A stretch of 64,000 bases of DNA from Cupriavidus nantongensis (GCF_001598055.1 NZ_CP014845.1:186001-250000); one strand, 5' to 3'. Shown: positions 33,779 to 43,768, counted from the first letter of the stretch. Notes: generated by a model not told the origin, from the sequence alone. Made by a program: numbers and translations.

Positions 33779-35374
33779 TCAGGCCTTGGCGATGGCGGCT
33801 TCGCGTTCGGTGGTCACGGTCACGCTGTCGGCTTCGGGCCGGGCGGTCTCGATCAGGTGGGCCGGGGTGTCGGCATAGTCCTGCATCAGCCAGCGGAACA
33901 GGCCGAACAGCTTGATCCCGAGGATCACCAGGAACGGGATCGCGGTCAGCACCACGGCGGTCTTCATGGTCTCCAGCGAAGCCTTGATGAACAGCATGGC
34001 CAGCGGCACCAGCGTCAGCATCACGCACCAGAACACGCGGCTGGTCGGCGACGGGTCCTGTCCTTCCTTCAGGTTGCGCGTGGTGGTGGCGGCCACGGCG
34101 TAGGCCACGGCGTCCACGTGGGCGGCCAGGAACACGATCATGATCGCCAGGTACACCGCCAGGAACACCTTGCCGGCCGGCAGCGCGCTCAGCAGCATTT
34201 CCACCGCGGCCTCGCCGCCATGCTCCTTCAGGATGCGCGGCACGTCGATGGCGCCGGTGATGAACTGGTGCATGCTGTAGCTTTCCAGCGCGCCGAAGAA
34301 GAACCAGCATCCGACGCTGCCGCCCAGCAGCAGGGCGTAGATGACTTCCTTGATCTTGCGGCCCTTGGACACGCGCGCCACGAACATCGCCACGCCCGGC
34401 GAGTACGACACCCACCACAGCCAGTAGAACACGGTCCAGCCGCGGCTGAAGGCGCCGTCGCCGGTGGGATCGGTGAACAGGCTCATGTGCACGTAGTTCT
34501 GCAGCATCAGGCCCAGGCCGTTGACGATGTTATTGCCGGCAAACAGGGTCGGGCCGATCGCGAACACCACCGCGGCCAGCAGCAGCGCGCCCCAGCACAC
34601 CATATGGCTCAGGCGCTGCATGCCGCCGTCGATGCCGACATAGGCGCTCGCCGAGAACAGCACTGACACGCCGACGATCACGACCAGCTGCGTGACGAAG
34701 GTATCCGGCACCCCGAACAGCCCCGACAGCCCGCGCGTGAAGGTCGACGCGGTCAGCGCGATCGAGACCGTCAGCGCCCCGAACATCGTCAGCAGGAAGA
34801 TCAGGTCCACCAGCCGGCCCACCGGCCCGGTGGCGCGGAAGCCCGTGATGGCTTCGACGATGGAGGCCAGGTTCAGCCCCTTGTTCTTGCGCACATGGAA
34901 GTGGTACGCCATCGCCAGCGACGGCAGCGCGTACACCGCCCACGCGCTCAGGCCCCAGTGGAAGAACGAGTAGCTGATGGAATGCTCCAGCGCCTCGCGC
35001 GTGCCGGTGGGCACGTTCAGGCCGGGCGACTGGTAGTAGTAGACCCACTCCATCACGCCCCAGTACATGGTCGACGAGCCCATGCCGGCGCAGATGAACA
35101 TGAACACCCAGGACAGCGTGGAGTACTCGGGCTTGCCTTCGCCCAGCCGCACGTTGCCGTACTTGCTGAAGGCCAGCGCCAGGCAGGCAATGACGCAGCC
35201 GAAGACAAAAATCTGGACCAGCGAGCCGAACGAGCGCGTGGACCATTCGAACAGCAGGGTCGCGGTGGCGGCCGCTTCGGTGGGCCAGCGGACCATGGCG
35301 ATGACGGTGACCAGCACGGCGGTGAGCGTGCAGGCGGTCAGGAAGCCGTCGAGGCGGGGCGTGGGAGTTTTCAA
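33779..35374 (-). CDS. BCCT-family transporter (carnitine/betaine/choline type)
   Basis: Secondary transporter of about 531 residues with twelve membrane helices. The BCCT core is recognised by [45 protein letters not shown], and [27 protein letters not shown], which supplies the tryptophan-rich substrate box. The most strongly supported start is a TTG at 35374 because GGAGGAG sits directly upstream of it; an ATG at 35404 in the same frame would give ten extra residues. Position between dmlA and cntA equals that of YeaV in E. coli. Likely substrate is L-carnitine, possibly gamma-butyrobetaine. Confidence 0.9.
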   Translation of the reverse strand: MKTPTPRLDGFLTACTLTAVLVTVIAMVRWPTEAAATATLLFEWSTRSFGSLVQIFVFGCVIACLALAFSKYGNVRLGEGKPEYSTLSWVFMFICAGMGSSTMYWGVMEWVYYYQSPGLNVPTGTREALEHSISYSFFHWGLSAWAVYALPSLAMAYHFHVRKNKGLNLASIVEAITGFRATGPVGRLVDLIFLLTMFGALTVSIALTASTFTRGLSGLFGVPDTFVTQLVVIVGVSVLFSASAYVGIDGGMQRLSHMVCWGALLLAAVVFAIGPTLFAGNNIVNGLGLMLQNYVHMSLFTDPTGDGAFSRGWTVFYWLWWVSYSPGVAMFVARVSKGRKIKEVIYALLLGGSVGCWFFFGALESYSMHQFITGAIDVPRILKEHGGEAAVEMLLSALPAGKVFLAVYLAIMIVFLAAHVDAVAYAVAATTTRNLKEGQDPSPTSRVFWCVMLTLVPLAMLFIKASLETMKTAVVLTAIPFLVILGIKLFGLFRWLMQDYADTPAHLIETARPEADSVTVTTEREAAIAKA

Positions 35375-35474
35375 GTGCGTCTCCTCCGATGCGTCTTGGC
35401 GCATGGCTTGGTTTTGTGGTGGAACTTGTCTGCCCGGCGCGGGCGGTGCCCGCATCCAGATTGCCTTGTATTTT

Positions 35475-35508
35475 GTTAACTAATGGTTTACAGTAACTAT
35501 TAGTTAAC
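35475..35508. promoter_or_regulatory. Inverted repeat upstream of BCCT gene
   Basis: GTTAACTAAT (35475-35484) and ATTAGTTAAC (35499-35508) are perfect inverted repeats separated by 14 bases. They lie 100 bases upstream of the BCCT start, in an AT-rich patch. The GTTAA core is shared with the tract upstream of cntA. A dimeric activator or repressor site is the natural reading. The binding protein is not known. Confidence 0.5.
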
Positions 35509-35647
35509 GGAAACTCTATGCAAAATTCCGGACATGCACAAGCTCCGCGTGGAAAAAAATTGCGGGTGTGACGAACGGTGCGCGCTGCGTTGCGTGAACA
35601 CCATGCCGGGCGCGAACCCGGCATCACGTCCCGCGCGGCGCGCAGTT

Positions 35648-36748
35648 TCAGAGCGCGGCCGCGATGGCCTTGCCTACCTCGCTGGTGCCGGCCTTGCCGC
35701 CGGCGTCCGGCGTCAGCGGGCCTTCGCGCAGCACCGTTTCGATGGCGGCGAGGATGGCGTCATGCGCCTGGCGTCCGGCTTCGCCGCCCAGGAAATCCAG
35801 CATCATCGCGCCCGACCAGATCATGCCGATCGGGTTGGCGATCTGCTTGCCGTAGATGTCCGGCGCCGAGCCGTGCACCGGTTCGAACAGCGACGGGAAC
35901 TTGCGCTCCGGGTTCAGGTTGGCCGAGCCCGCCAGGCCGATGGTGCCGGTGCAGGCCGGGCCGAGGTCCGACAGCAGGTCGCCGAACAGGTTGGAGGCGA
36001 CCACCACGTCGAAGCGCTCGGGCTGGAGCACGAAGCGCGCGCACAGGATGTCGATGTGCTGGCTGTCCCACTGGACCTCGGGGTACTGCGCGCCCATTGC
36101 GGCCGTGCGCTCGTCCCACCACGGCATGCTGACGGCGATGCCATTGGACTTGGTCGCCGAGGTCAGCTTCCTGCGCGGACGCGATTGCGCCAGCTCGAAG
36201 GCATATTTGAGGATGCGGTCGGTGCCGTGGCGGCTGAAGATCGACTGCTGCATCACAATCTCGCGCGCGGTGCCTTCGTACATGCGGCCGCCGACCGGGC
36301 TGTATTCGCCCTCGGTGTTTTCGCGGACCACGTAGAAGTCGATGTCGCCGGGCTTCTTGCCTGCCAGCGGGCACGGCACGCCGGGCAGCAGGCGCACCGG
36401 GCGCAGGTTGACGTACTGGTCGAACTCGCGGCGGAACCGGAGCAGCGAGCCCCACAGCGAGATGTGGTCGGGCACCTTGTCGGGCCAGCCCACGGCGCCA
36501 AAGTAGATCGCGTCGAAGCCGTCGAGCTGCTGCTTCCAGTCGTCCGGCATCATCTTGCCGTGGCGCAGGTAGTAGTCGCAGTTGGCCCATTCGAAGTGGC
36601 GCACCTCGATCGGCAGGTTGAACTTGCGCGCGGCGGCTTCGACGACGCGCAGCCCCTCGGGCAGCACTTCGTTGCCGATGCCGTCGCCGGCAATGGCGGC
36701 AATCCGGAATGGGGAAGGGAATGGTGTGGTCAAGGCGGGTGTGGTCAT
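35648..36748 (-). CDS. dmlA: D-malate dehydrogenase (decarboxylating)
   Basis: NAD-dependent beta-decarboxylating dehydrogenase of 366 residues in the isocitrate/isopropylmalate/tartrate dehydrogenase family. IAAIAGDGIGNEVLPEGLRV is the N-terminal signature, FGAVGWPDKVPDH and FYVVRENTEGEYS follow, and SNLFGDLLSDLGP and FEPVHGSAPDIYGK complete the active site. It converts D-malate to pyruvate and CO2. The ATG at 36748 is preferred over an in-frame ATG at 36784. It is divergent from dmlR, as in E. coli, and heads the minus-strand carnitine operon. L-carnitine would be expected to yield D-malate through malic semialdehyde because the C3 stereocentre is retained. Confidence 0.92.
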   Translation of the reverse strand: MTTPALTTPFPSPFRIAAIAGDGIGNEVLPEGLRVVEAAARKFNLPIEVRHFEWANCDYYLRHGKMMPDDWKQQLDGFDAIYFGAVGWPDKVPDHISLWGSLLRFRREFDQYVNLRPVRLLPGVPCPLAGKKPGDIDFYVVRENTEGEYSPVGGRMYEGTAREIVMQQSIFSRHGTDRILKYAFELAQSRPRRKLTSATKSNGIAVSMPWWDERTAAMGAQYPEVQWDSQHIDILCARFVLQPERFDVVVASNLFGDLLSDLGPACTGTIGLAGSANLNPERKFPSLFEPVHGSAPDIYGKQIANPIGMIWSGAMMLDFLGGEAGRQAHDAILAAIETVLREGPLTPDAGGKAGTSEVGKAIAAAL

Positions 36749-36805
36749 GGCGGTGTCTCGCTCGGGTCTGCTGGTCAGGTGCAATCGAGAATGCCGGGAA
36801 AGCCG

Positions 36806-36822
36806 GCGCGGATCATCCGCGC
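36806..36822. promoter_or_regulatory. Inverted repeat between dmlA and dmlR
   Basis: GCGCGGA (36806-36812) and TCCGCGC (36816-36822) form an inverted repeat around the three-base centre TCA. It lies 58 bases from the dmlA start and 27 bases from the dmlR start, and is a candidate site for the LysR protein encoded alongside. Assignment rests on symmetry and position only. Confidence 0.4.
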
Positions 36823-36848
36823 AAGCGTGGATACAGGAAACACGAATC

Positions 36849-37760
36849 GTGAATAATCTGCCCCCACTGGAAGACCTGCGGGTGTTCTGCCTGGTCGCGC
36901 AGCGCGCCAGCTTCGTCGCCGCCGCGGAAGAACTGGGCAGTTCGCCCGCCTATGTCAGCAAGCGTGTCAAGGCGCTGGAACAGGTGCTGGGCGCGCAGTT
37001 GCTGCACCGGAGCACGCGCCAGGTTTCATTGACGGAAAACGGCGAGCGCGTATGCCGCTGGGCCCGCGACATGCTGGACCAGATCGGCCAGCTCAGGGAT
37101 GAAATCGCTGCCGGCGGCGCGCCGCGCGGGCTGGTACGCATCGGCAGCAGCGTGGGCTTCGGCAGGCGCCATGTGGCACCGCTGATCTCGACGCTATGCC
37201 AGCAGTTTCCCGGCCTGGAAATCCGCTTCGACGTGTTCGACAAGCTGGTCGACCTGGTGGCCGAAGGCATCGACCTCGATATCCGCATCGGCAACGACAT
37301 CGCCCCGCACCTGATCGCGCGCCGGCTGGCGCGCAACTGGCGCGTGCTGTGCGCGGCGCCCGCATACCTCGCGGCGCGCGGCGTGCCGCGGACGCTCGAG
37401 GCTTTGGCGCAGCACGACTGCCTGGTGACCAAGGAGCGCGACCACCCCTTTGGCATCTGGCGCATGACGGGCCCGGAGGGCGAGCGCAGCGTCAAGGTGG
37501 GGGGGCGGCTGTCGTCCAACCACGGGGAGATCGTTACCGGCTGGGCGCTGGCCGGGCATGGCGTCATGCTGCGCTCGATGTGGGACGTCGCGGCGGATCT
37601 CGAGGCCGGCCGCCTGGTGCAGGTGCTGCCCGACTACCGCCAGGACGCGGATATCTGGGCGGTGTATCCTTCGCGCCTGTCCGGCTCCGCGCGCGTGCGC
37701 GCCTGCGTCGAGTTTTTCATGCGCCATCTCGGCGGTGCCACCGGGGAATCCACAACATGA
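36849..37760 (+). CDS. dmlR: LysR-type regulator DmlR
   Basis: LysR regulator of 303 residues with clear similarity along its length to E. coli DmlR (YeaT): LEDLRVFCLVAQRASFVAAAEELG at the helix-turn-helix, RFDVFDKLVDLVAEGIDLDIRIG in the effector domain, and KERDHPFGIWRM and LSSNHGEIV further on. DmlR activates dmlA in response to D-malate. The GTG at 36849 preserves the conserved N-terminus NLPPLEDLRV; a weak AGGAAA lies upstream. It diverges from dmlA as in E. coli. Its stop overlaps the ATG of the next gene as ATGA (37757-37760), so the two regulators are translationally coupled. Confidence 0.92.
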   Translation: MNNLPPLEDLRVFCLVAQRASFVAAAEELGSSPAYVSKRVKALEQVLGAQLLHRSTRQVSLTENGERVCRWARDMLDQIGQLRDEIAAGGAPRGLVRIGSSVGFGRRHVAPLISTLCQQFPGLEIRFDVFDKLVDLVAEGIDLDIRIGNDIAPHLIARRLARNWRVLCAAPAYLAARGVPRTLEALAQHDCLVTKERDHPFGIWRMTGPEGERSVKVGGRLSSNHGEIVTGWALAGHGVMLRSMWDVAADLEAGRLVQVLPDYRQDADIWAVYPSRLSGSARVRACVEFFMRHLGGATGESTT

Positions 37761-38743
37761 CAGAAAACAGCTTTGCCTTCCGCCTCAAGGAACTGCTCGA
37801 ACACAAGAAGCTCACGCTGCAGGCGGTGGCCAACGCGCTCGACGTGTCGCGCCCGGCGGTCCACAAATGGACCCGGGGCGGCGAGATCGACTACGAGAAG
37901 CTGCGCAAGCTGGCGGCGTTTCTCGATGTCAACTGGATCTGGCTGCGCTACGGCGAGCAGGCCCGGCAAGAGGCCGAGGCATCCAGCGCAGTGGAAATCC
38001 CGATGACCGACATGCGCCGCCGCTACACCGCCGAGATCATGGAGAGCGAGGCGCGCATGAAGCTGGCACAGGAGGGCGCGCGCATCGTCACGTGGGAGTG
38101 GAACCTGATCACCGACGACGTGACCTACTCGTCCAACGTCGAAGCCGTGTACGGCTGGCGCATCGTCAGCAACGAAAGTTTCTGGAAGCATGTGCCTGCC
38201 GATGACGTTCCCATGATGAACGCCGCCTACGAGGAATCGGTGCGCACCGGCAAGGCCCACGAATTCGACTTCCGCCTGGTCCAGCCCGACGGCAGCATCC
38301 GCTGGATCTCGTCGCGCGCTACGCCGGTGCGCGAACTCGACGGGCGCACCGTCAAGATCGTCGGCATCAGCATGGACAACACGGCGCGCAAGCTTGCCGA
38401 GCAGTCATTGCGCGACCAGCAGGCGCGGTTCCGGGCGGTGTTCGAGCTGACCTCGGAAGGCATGGCGCTGCTGGACGGCAAGCTGCGCTGTGAATCGGTC
38501 AACGCGGCGCTGGTCGAGATGGTCGGCGGCGATGCCGAGGCGCTGCTGGGCGACGGCTTTGCCAGGCACTTCGCCGATGCCGAGGGCCGGCTGCGCAGGA
38601 TGACGCGCACCCGGCCCAGGGCGACATTCGCCGCCGAACTGCTGCGGGACGATGGCAGCAAGCTCCCGGTGACGGTGCGCGCGGTGCTGGAGCGCAGCGA
38701 AGACGGTGCCTCGTACTACGCCCTGGCGATGCGGCCCGCCTGA
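37757..38743 (+). CDS. HTH-PAS-PAS regulator coupled to dmlR
   Basis: A 328-residue cytosolic protein with an unusual layout. An Xre/Cro-type helix-turn-helix spans residues 5-62 (LKELLEHKKLTLQAVANALDV, RPAVHKWTRGGEIDY). Two PAS domains follow: the first at about 105-215 (VTWEWNLITDDVTYSSNVEAVYGW, then DGSIRWISSRATPVRELDGRTVKIVGI), of the PAS_3 type, and the second at about 225-325 (RAVFELTSEGMALLDG). No kinase, GGDEF or other output domain follows, so the helix-turn-helix is the probable output. It begins inside the dmlR stop codon. Role in the carnitine or malate response is inferred from coupling. Its stop lies 2 bases from the convergent ABC-F gene. Confidence 0.85.
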   Translation: MTENSFAFRLKELLEHKKLTLQAVANALDVSRPAVHKWTRGGEIDYEKLRKLAAFLDVNWIWLRYGEQARQEAEASSAVEIPMTDMRRRYTAEIMESEARMKLAQEGARIVTWEWNLITDDVTYSSNVEAVYGWRIVSNESFWKHVPADDVPMMNAAYEESVRTGKAHEFDFRLVQPDGSIRWISSRATPVRELDGRTVKIVGISMDNTARKLAEQSLRDQQARFRAVFELTSEGMALLDGKLRCESVNAALVEMVGGDAEALLGDGFARHFADAEGRLRRMTRTRPRATFAAELLRDDGSKLPVTVRAVLERSEDGASYYALAMRPA

Positions 38744-38745
38744 CA

Positions 38746-40359
38746 TCACCATGGCGCGGTCAGCCAGCCTTGTTCCGTCGCCACCAGCCGATCCGTCAGG
38801 CCAAGGTTGTCCATGAAGGCATCGTCGTGCGACACGACCACCAGCGCGCCCCGGTAGCCGCGCAGCATGGCTTCCAGCGCCTGTACCGAAGGCAGGTCGA
38901 GGTGGTTGCTGGGCTCATCCAGCAATAGCAGTTGCGGCGGCGGATCGGCATACAGCACGCACGCCAGCGCCGCCTTGAGCCGCTCGCCGCCGCTGAGCGA
39001 GCCGCCGGGCACGGCAATCTTCCCGCTATCCAGGCCGAGGTGCGCAAGGCGCATGCGCAGGTCGCCTTCGCCAGCCGTCGGGTTGGCCGCCAGCATCTGT
39101 TCCAGCACGGTTCGCCGCGGGTCCAGGTTGGCCAGCCGCTGGTCCAGGTAGATGCCTGGCACCGGAAGCTTGCATGTGCCGGCCACGGGCGGCAGCTGGC
39201 GCGCGAGCACCTTGAGCAAGGTCGACTTGCCGCTGCCATTGGGGCCGATCACGCCCACGCGCTGCTGCCCCGTCAACGTGAGGTCGATCTGACGCGTGGC
39301 ACCCTGGACCAAGGGCAGCGCCACGGCCTCCAGTTCCGCGACACGCTTCTGCGAAGCCAGGGCAACGGGTAGCTCGTGCACGACGATGGCCAGGTCGTGC
39401 TCGACCCGCTGCGCAGCCTCGCGCACGCGCTCGGCCAGTTCCAGCCGGGTCTCGGCATGCTGCTGGCGCAGCTTGCCGGCCGAGCTTTCGCTGCGTTCCT
39501 TCTGCCGGCCCAGCAGGATCCTGGCCTGGTTGGCGTCTTGTCCATGCCGGTTGCCGCGCGCCTGGCGCCGCTCCAGGCGTTCGCGTTGCTCGCGCAGCGA
39601 TTGTTCTTCGCGCCGGCGCTCGAGCTTGCGTTGCTCCAGTTGCTGGATCGCGGTCTGCCGCTCGCGCTCCTTGCATTGCGCGTAGAAGGCGTAGTTGCCC
39701 CCATAGCTGCGCAGTCCCAGCGAAGACAACTCGACGATGCGCGTCATGGTGTCGAGCAATTGCCGGTCATGGCTGACCACCAGCAGCCCGCGCGGCCATC
39801 GCTGCAGTTGGTCTACCAGCGCCTGCCGGTTCGGCCGGTCGAGGTGATTGCTAGGCTCGTCCAGGATCAGGAAATCGGCATCCGACAACAAGGCGCCGAT
39901 CAGCGTGACGCGCATGGCTTCGCCACCGCTGAGCGCGCTGGCAGGCGTCGCGGCATCGAGATGGCCGAGGCCATTGCGCGCCAGTTCGTCCCGCAGCCGC
40001 AGGCGCACATCCCAGCGCTCGCCCACGGCATCGAAATCCTCGGGCGCGCTGCTGCCCGCCTCAATGCGTTCGAGCGCATCGAGCGTGGCCTGCATACCGG
40101 CCAGCCGTGCCACCGTAGCGCCGGGCGCAGGCGATACCTGTTGGGCGAGGTAGTAGACGCTGCCGGAGCGCGTACAGCGCCCGCCGGTGGGCTGCACTTG
40201 CCCGGCCAGCATGCGCGCCAGCACCGTCTTGCCGGCACCATTGCGCCCGACCAGGCCGGTGGCACGCTGGTCGAACTGCTCGCTGATATCGGAGAAAAGC
40301 GTCCTGCCGTCGGGCAGAACGTAAGACACGCCTTCCAGCGCGAGACAAGGTTGCGTCAT
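38746..40359 (-). CDS. ABC-F family ATPase
   Basis: Tandem ATP-binding-cassette protein of 537 residues without membrane segments, the ABC-F type that binds ribosomes. Two Walker A motifs are GRNGAGKT and GPNGSGKS, each followed by a signature LSGGE and a Walker B ending in DEPSNHLD. Between the cassettes lies an arginine- and glutamine-rich coiled linker (about residues 215-320, LERRREEQSLREQRERLERR), the P-site tRNA-interacting region. The ATG at 40359 gives a standard N-terminus (CLALEGVSYVLPDGRTLFS). Roles in translation or antibiotic resistance are possible; the closest EttA/Uup/YheS group cannot be decided here. Confidence 0.92.
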   Translation of the reverse strand: MTQPCLALEGVSYVLPDGRTLFSDISEQFDQRATGLVGRNGAGKTVLARMLAGQVQPTGGRCTRSGSVYYLAQQVSPAPGATVARLAGMQATLDALERIEAGSSAPEDFDAVGERWDVRLRLRDELARNGLGHLDAATPASALSGGEAMRVTLIGALLSDADFLILDEPSNHLDRPNRQALVDQLQRWPRGLLVVSHDRQLLDTMTRIVELSSLGLRSYGGNYAFYAQCKERERQTAIQQLEQRKLERRREEQSLREQRERLERRQARGNRHGQDANQARILLGRQKERSESSAGKLRQQHAETRLELAERVREAAQRVEHDLAIVVHELPVALASQKRVAELEAVALPLVQGATRQIDLTLTGQQRVGVIGPNGSGKSTLLKVLARQLPPVAGTCKLPVPGIYLDQRLANLDPRRTVLEQMLAANPTAGEGDLRMRLAHLGLDSGKIAVPGGSLSGGERLKAALACVLYADPPPQLLLLDEPSNHLDLPSVQALEAMLRGYRGALVVVSHDDAFMDNLGLTDRLVATEQGWLTAPW

Positions 40360-40603
40360 GTGTCGATTCCAAAGATGCCAGGAACTCCCCCTGTTCATGG
40401 GGGGTAGGTGGGAGACTGGCCGTCATGAAGACGGCGGCATCAATGGCGCATGACGAGTACCTCGGTGATGGGGATTGCCCGCAATGTTAAAAGCATCCGC
40501 GGCGCGGCGCAATGTCGCGCAACGCGCACGGACGCTTGGTCAGGTGTCGTGTGGTCGCTGGTCGCGCGCCTACGCCCGGCGGGCCTAGGCGCCGCGTCAG
40601 CCT

Positions 40604-41626
40604 TCAGCTTGCGGTGCTTTCCAGCGCCGCATCATATTTACCCAGGCAAGCCATGCCATTCAGCCGCGACCGCAGCAGCAGCGCCTGTTGCGCCTGCGCG
40701 GCGTTGGCCGGGTCGCCGCGCCAGGCCAGCAGCGGCGGTTCCTGCAGCGCGCGCCCATAGGAGAAGGACAGCCGCCACGGCAGCGGCGCCAGGCGGTTCA
40801 TGGCGTCGAGGTTTGCGGTGGCCTCCGCAGGGGTTTGTCCGCCGGACAGGAAGAAGATGCCCGGCACCGCGGCGGGCACGGTGCGCCTGAGCACCTGCAC
40901 GGTCTGCATCGCGACCTCCGACGGTGGCGCGTGGCCGGCGTCCTTGCCCGGCAGCACCATGCTGGGCTTGAGCAGCATGTGTTCCAGTGCGACCCCGTAG
41001 CGGTGCAGGGCGTGGAAGACTTCGTGCAGCACGGTCTCGGTCACCTGGGCGCAACGGGCCATGGTGTGGCCGCCATCCATCAGCACTTCCGGTTCGACGA
41101 TCGGCACGACGCCGGCCTGCTGGCAGATCGCGGCGTAGCGGGCCAGCGCTTCGGCGTTGGCCTGCACGGCGGCGCGGCCGGGCAGGGTGTCGGACACGTT
41201 GTAGACTGCGCGCCACTTCGCAAAACGCGCGCCTTGTTGCCGGTAGCCGGCCAGCCGCTTGCCCAGCCCGTCGAGCCCTTCGGTGATCTCGTCGCCGGGG
41301 GCGAGCGCGAGGGCGAGCTTGCCCTTGTCGACCTTGATGCCGGGCACGATGCCCTGGCGCGCGGCCAGCTCCGGCAGCGGCGTGCCATCGTCGGCGTGCT
41401 GGCCCAGCGTTTCCTTGTAGAGGATCACGCCGCTGATGTAGTCGCCCAGCCCAGGCGTGCCCAGGAGCAGGTTACGCCACGCGCGGCGGTTTTCTTCGCT
41501 CGATTCCACGCCGATGCGCTCGAAGCGCTTGGCGATGGTCGGGCCGCTCTCGTCGGCGGCCAACAGGCCCTTGCCCGGCTGTGCCAGGGCGTCCACGGTG
41601 GCTTGCAGTTCGCTTGAAGTGTCCAT
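40604..41626 (-). CDS. Class I fructose-bisphosphate aldolase
   Basis: Schiff-base aldolase of 340 residues catalysing fructose-1,6-bisphosphate to dihydroxyacetone phosphate and glyceraldehyde-3-phosphate. PGKGLLAADESGPTIAKRFE is the N-terminal signature of eukaryote-like class I enzymes, VPGIKVDKG and LARYAAICQQAGVVPIVEPEVLMDG follow, and ALEHMLLKPSMVLPG contains the Schiff-base Lys. SGGQTPAEATANLDAMN is the phosphate-binding region. The ATG at 41626 is preferred. It is cytosolic and central to glycolysis and gluconeogenesis. No operon partners are evident. Confidence 0.93.
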   Translation of the reverse strand: MDTSSELQATVDALAQPGKGLLAADESGPTIAKRFERIGVESSEENRRAWRNLLLGTPGLGDYISGVILYKETLGQHADDGTPLPELAARQGIVPGIKVDKGKLALALAPGDEITEGLDGLGKRLAGYRQQGARFAKWRAVYNVSDTLPGRAAVQANAEALARYAAICQQAGVVPIVEPEVLMDGGHTMARCAQVTETVLHEVFHALHRYGVALEHMLLKPSMVLPGKDAGHAPPSEVAMQTVQVLRRTVPAAVPGIFFLSGGQTPAEATANLDAMNRLAPLPWRLSFSYGRALQEPPLLAWRGDPANAAQAQQALLLRSRLNGMACLGKYDAALESTAS

Positions 41627-41908
41627 GACGTTGCTCCGCGCAGGTGACATAAACGCAAGCATTTCCCCGAAACGGCAATCGCGCAAGGGTATCGGCGGCC
41701 GATGGCGCTCTCCCATGGTGGCCGCCCGAACATTGCGGCCGACCTGGCGGGCGGCGCGTGCCCTGTGGTGGTGGCAGCGCCTGCCGCGCCGGCTGTGGGA
41801 TAATTGCGGCTTTGCCCACGGCGCAGCTCAAGAGGTTGATCGCACGGGCATGCCAGGGCCCTTATTCCCGCGGCCCGCTTCCTACCGCGATACTTCTAAA
41901 GCAAGACC

Positions 41909-43768
41909 ATGCCCACATACCGTTCCAAAACCTCCACCGCCGGCCGCAACATGGCGGGGGCGCGCTCGCTGTGGCGCGCCACCGGCATGAAAGACGAAGA
42001 CTTCTCCAAGCCCATCATCGCCGTGGTCAACTCCTTCACGCAGTTCGTGCCGGGGCACGTGCACCTGAAGGACCTGGGCCAGCTGGTTGCGCGCGAGATC
42101 GAGGCCGCGGGCGGCGTGGCCAAGGAGTTCAACACCATCGCGGTCGACGACGGCATCGCCATGGGCCATGACGGCATGCTCTATTCGCTGCCCAGCCGCG
42201 ACATCATCGCCGACTCGGTCGAATACATGGTCAACGCGCACTGCGCCGACGCCATGGTGTGCATCTCCAACTGCGACAAGATCACCCCGGGCATGCTGAT
42301 GGCCGCGATGCGCCTGAACATCCCGGTGATCTTCGTCTCGGGCGGGCCGATGGAAGCCGGCAAGACGCGCCTGGCCAACCCGGTCACCAAGGCCATGGAG
42401 TTCAAGAAGCTGGACCTGGTCGACGCCATGGTGATCGCCGCCGACAGCGCGTATTCCGACGCCGACGTGGCCGAGGTGGAGCGTTCCGCCTGCCCGACCT
42501 GCGGCTCTTGCTCGGGCATGTTCACCGCCAACTCGATGAACTGCCTGACCGAGGCGCTGGGCCTGTCGCTGCCCGGCAACGGCACGGTGGTGGCCACGCA
42601 TGCGGACCGCGAGCAGCTGTTCAAGCGCGCCGGCCGCCGCATCGTCGAACTGGCGCGCCAGTACTACGAACAGGAAGACGCGCGCGTGCTGCCGCGCGCG
42701 GTCGGCTTCAAGGCGTTCGAGAACGCCATGACGCTGGACATCGCCATGGGCGGCTCGACCAACACCATCCTGCACCTGCTGGCGATCGCGCGCGAGGCGG
42801 AAATCGACTTCGACATGACCGACATCGACCGCCTGTCGCGTGTGGTGCCGCAGCTGTGCAAGGTCGCGCCCAACACCAACAAGTACCACATCGAGGACGT
42901 GCACCGCGCCGGCGGCATCATGGCCATCCTGGGCGAGCTGGAACGCGCCGGCAAGCTGCACACCGACGTGCCGACCGTGCACGCGCCCACGCTGAAGGAC
43001 GCGCTGGCGCAGTGGGACATCACCCGCACCGAGGACGACGCCGTCAAGCAGTTCTACCTTGCCGGCCCGGCCGGCATCCCGACCCAGGTCGCATTCAGCC
43101 AGAACACGCGCTGGCCCAGCCTGGACCTGGACCGCGCCGAAGGCTGCATCCGCTCCTACGAGCACGCCTTCTCCAAGGAAGGCGGCCTGGCGGTGCTGAC
43201 CGGCAACATCGCACTCGATGGCTGCGTGGTGAAGACCGCCGGCGTCGACGAAAGCATCTTGGTGTTCGAAGGCACGGCCCACGTCACCGAGTCGCAGGAC
43301 GAAGCGGTCGAGAACATCCTCAACGACAAGGTCAAGGCCGGCGACGTGGTGATCGTGCGCTACGAAGGCCCGAAGGGCGGCCCCGGCATGCAGGAAATGC
43401 TCTACCCGACCAGCTACATCAAGTCCAAGGGGCTGGGCAAGGCCTGCGCACTGCTGACCGACGGCCGCTTCTCCGGCGGCACCTCGGGCCTGTCCATCGG
43501 CCACTGCTCGCCCGAAGCCGCGGCCGGCGGCGCCATCGGCCTGGTTCAAGACGGCGACAAGATCCGCATCGACATCCCCAACCGCACGATCAATGTGCTG
43601 GTGTCCGATGAGGAACTGGCGCGCCGCCGCGAAGCGCAGAACGCCAAGGGCTGGAAACCCGCGAAGCCGCGCCCGCGCAAGGTGTCGGCGGCGCTGAAGG
43701 CGTATGCCAAGCTGGTGATGTCGGCGGACAAGGGCGCGGTACGGGATTTGTCGTTGCTGGATGATTGA
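41909..43768 (+). CDS. ilvD: Dihydroxy-acid dehydratase
   Basis: Iron-sulfur dehydratase of 619 residues acting third in valine and isoleucine synthesis (2,3-dihydroxyisovalerate to 2-oxoisovalerate). [22 protein letters not shown] is the N-terminus. Fe-S and metal ligand segments are [14 protein letters not shown] and [17 protein letters not shown], and [16 protein letters not shown] is a family hallmark near the C-terminus. Length equals the E. coli enzyme to within a few residues. It is monocistronic, followed directly by a strong intrinsic terminator. Confidence 0.96.
   Translation: MPTYRSKTSTAGRNMAGARSLWRATGMKDEDFSKPIIAVVNSFTQFVPGHVHLKDLGQLVAREIEAAGGVAKEFNTIAVDDGIAMGHDGMLYSLPSRDIIADSVEYMVNAHCADAMVCISNCDKITPGMLMAAMRLNIPVIFVSGGPMEAGKTRLANPVTKAMEFKKLDLVDAMVIAADSAYSDADVAEVERSACPTCGSCSGMFTANSMNCLTEALGLSLPGNGTVVATHADREQLFKRAGRRIVELARQYYEQEDARVLPRAVGFKAFENAMTLDIAMGGSTNTILHLLAIAREAEIDFDMTDIDRLSRVVPQLCKVAPNTNKYHIEDVHRAGGIMAILGELERAGKLHTDVPTVHAPTLKDALAQWDITRTEDDAVKQFYLAGPAGIPTQVAFSQNTRWPSLDLDRAEGCIRSYEHAFSKEGGLAVLTGNIALDGCVVKTAGVDESILVFEGTAHVTESQDEAVENILNDKVKAGDVVIVRYEGPKGGPGMQEMLYPTSYIKSKGLGKACALLTDGRFSGGTSGLSIGHCSPEAAAGGAIGLVQDGDKIRIDIPNRTINVLVSDEELARRREAQNAKGWKPAKPRPRKVSAALKAYAKLVMSADKGAVRDLSLLDD

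Noticed and set aside
32492..34666. 724-residue plus-strand frame opposite cntA and the BCCT gene
   Set aside because: It spans two genuine genes and their intergenic gap, with no ribosome-binding site or known domain.
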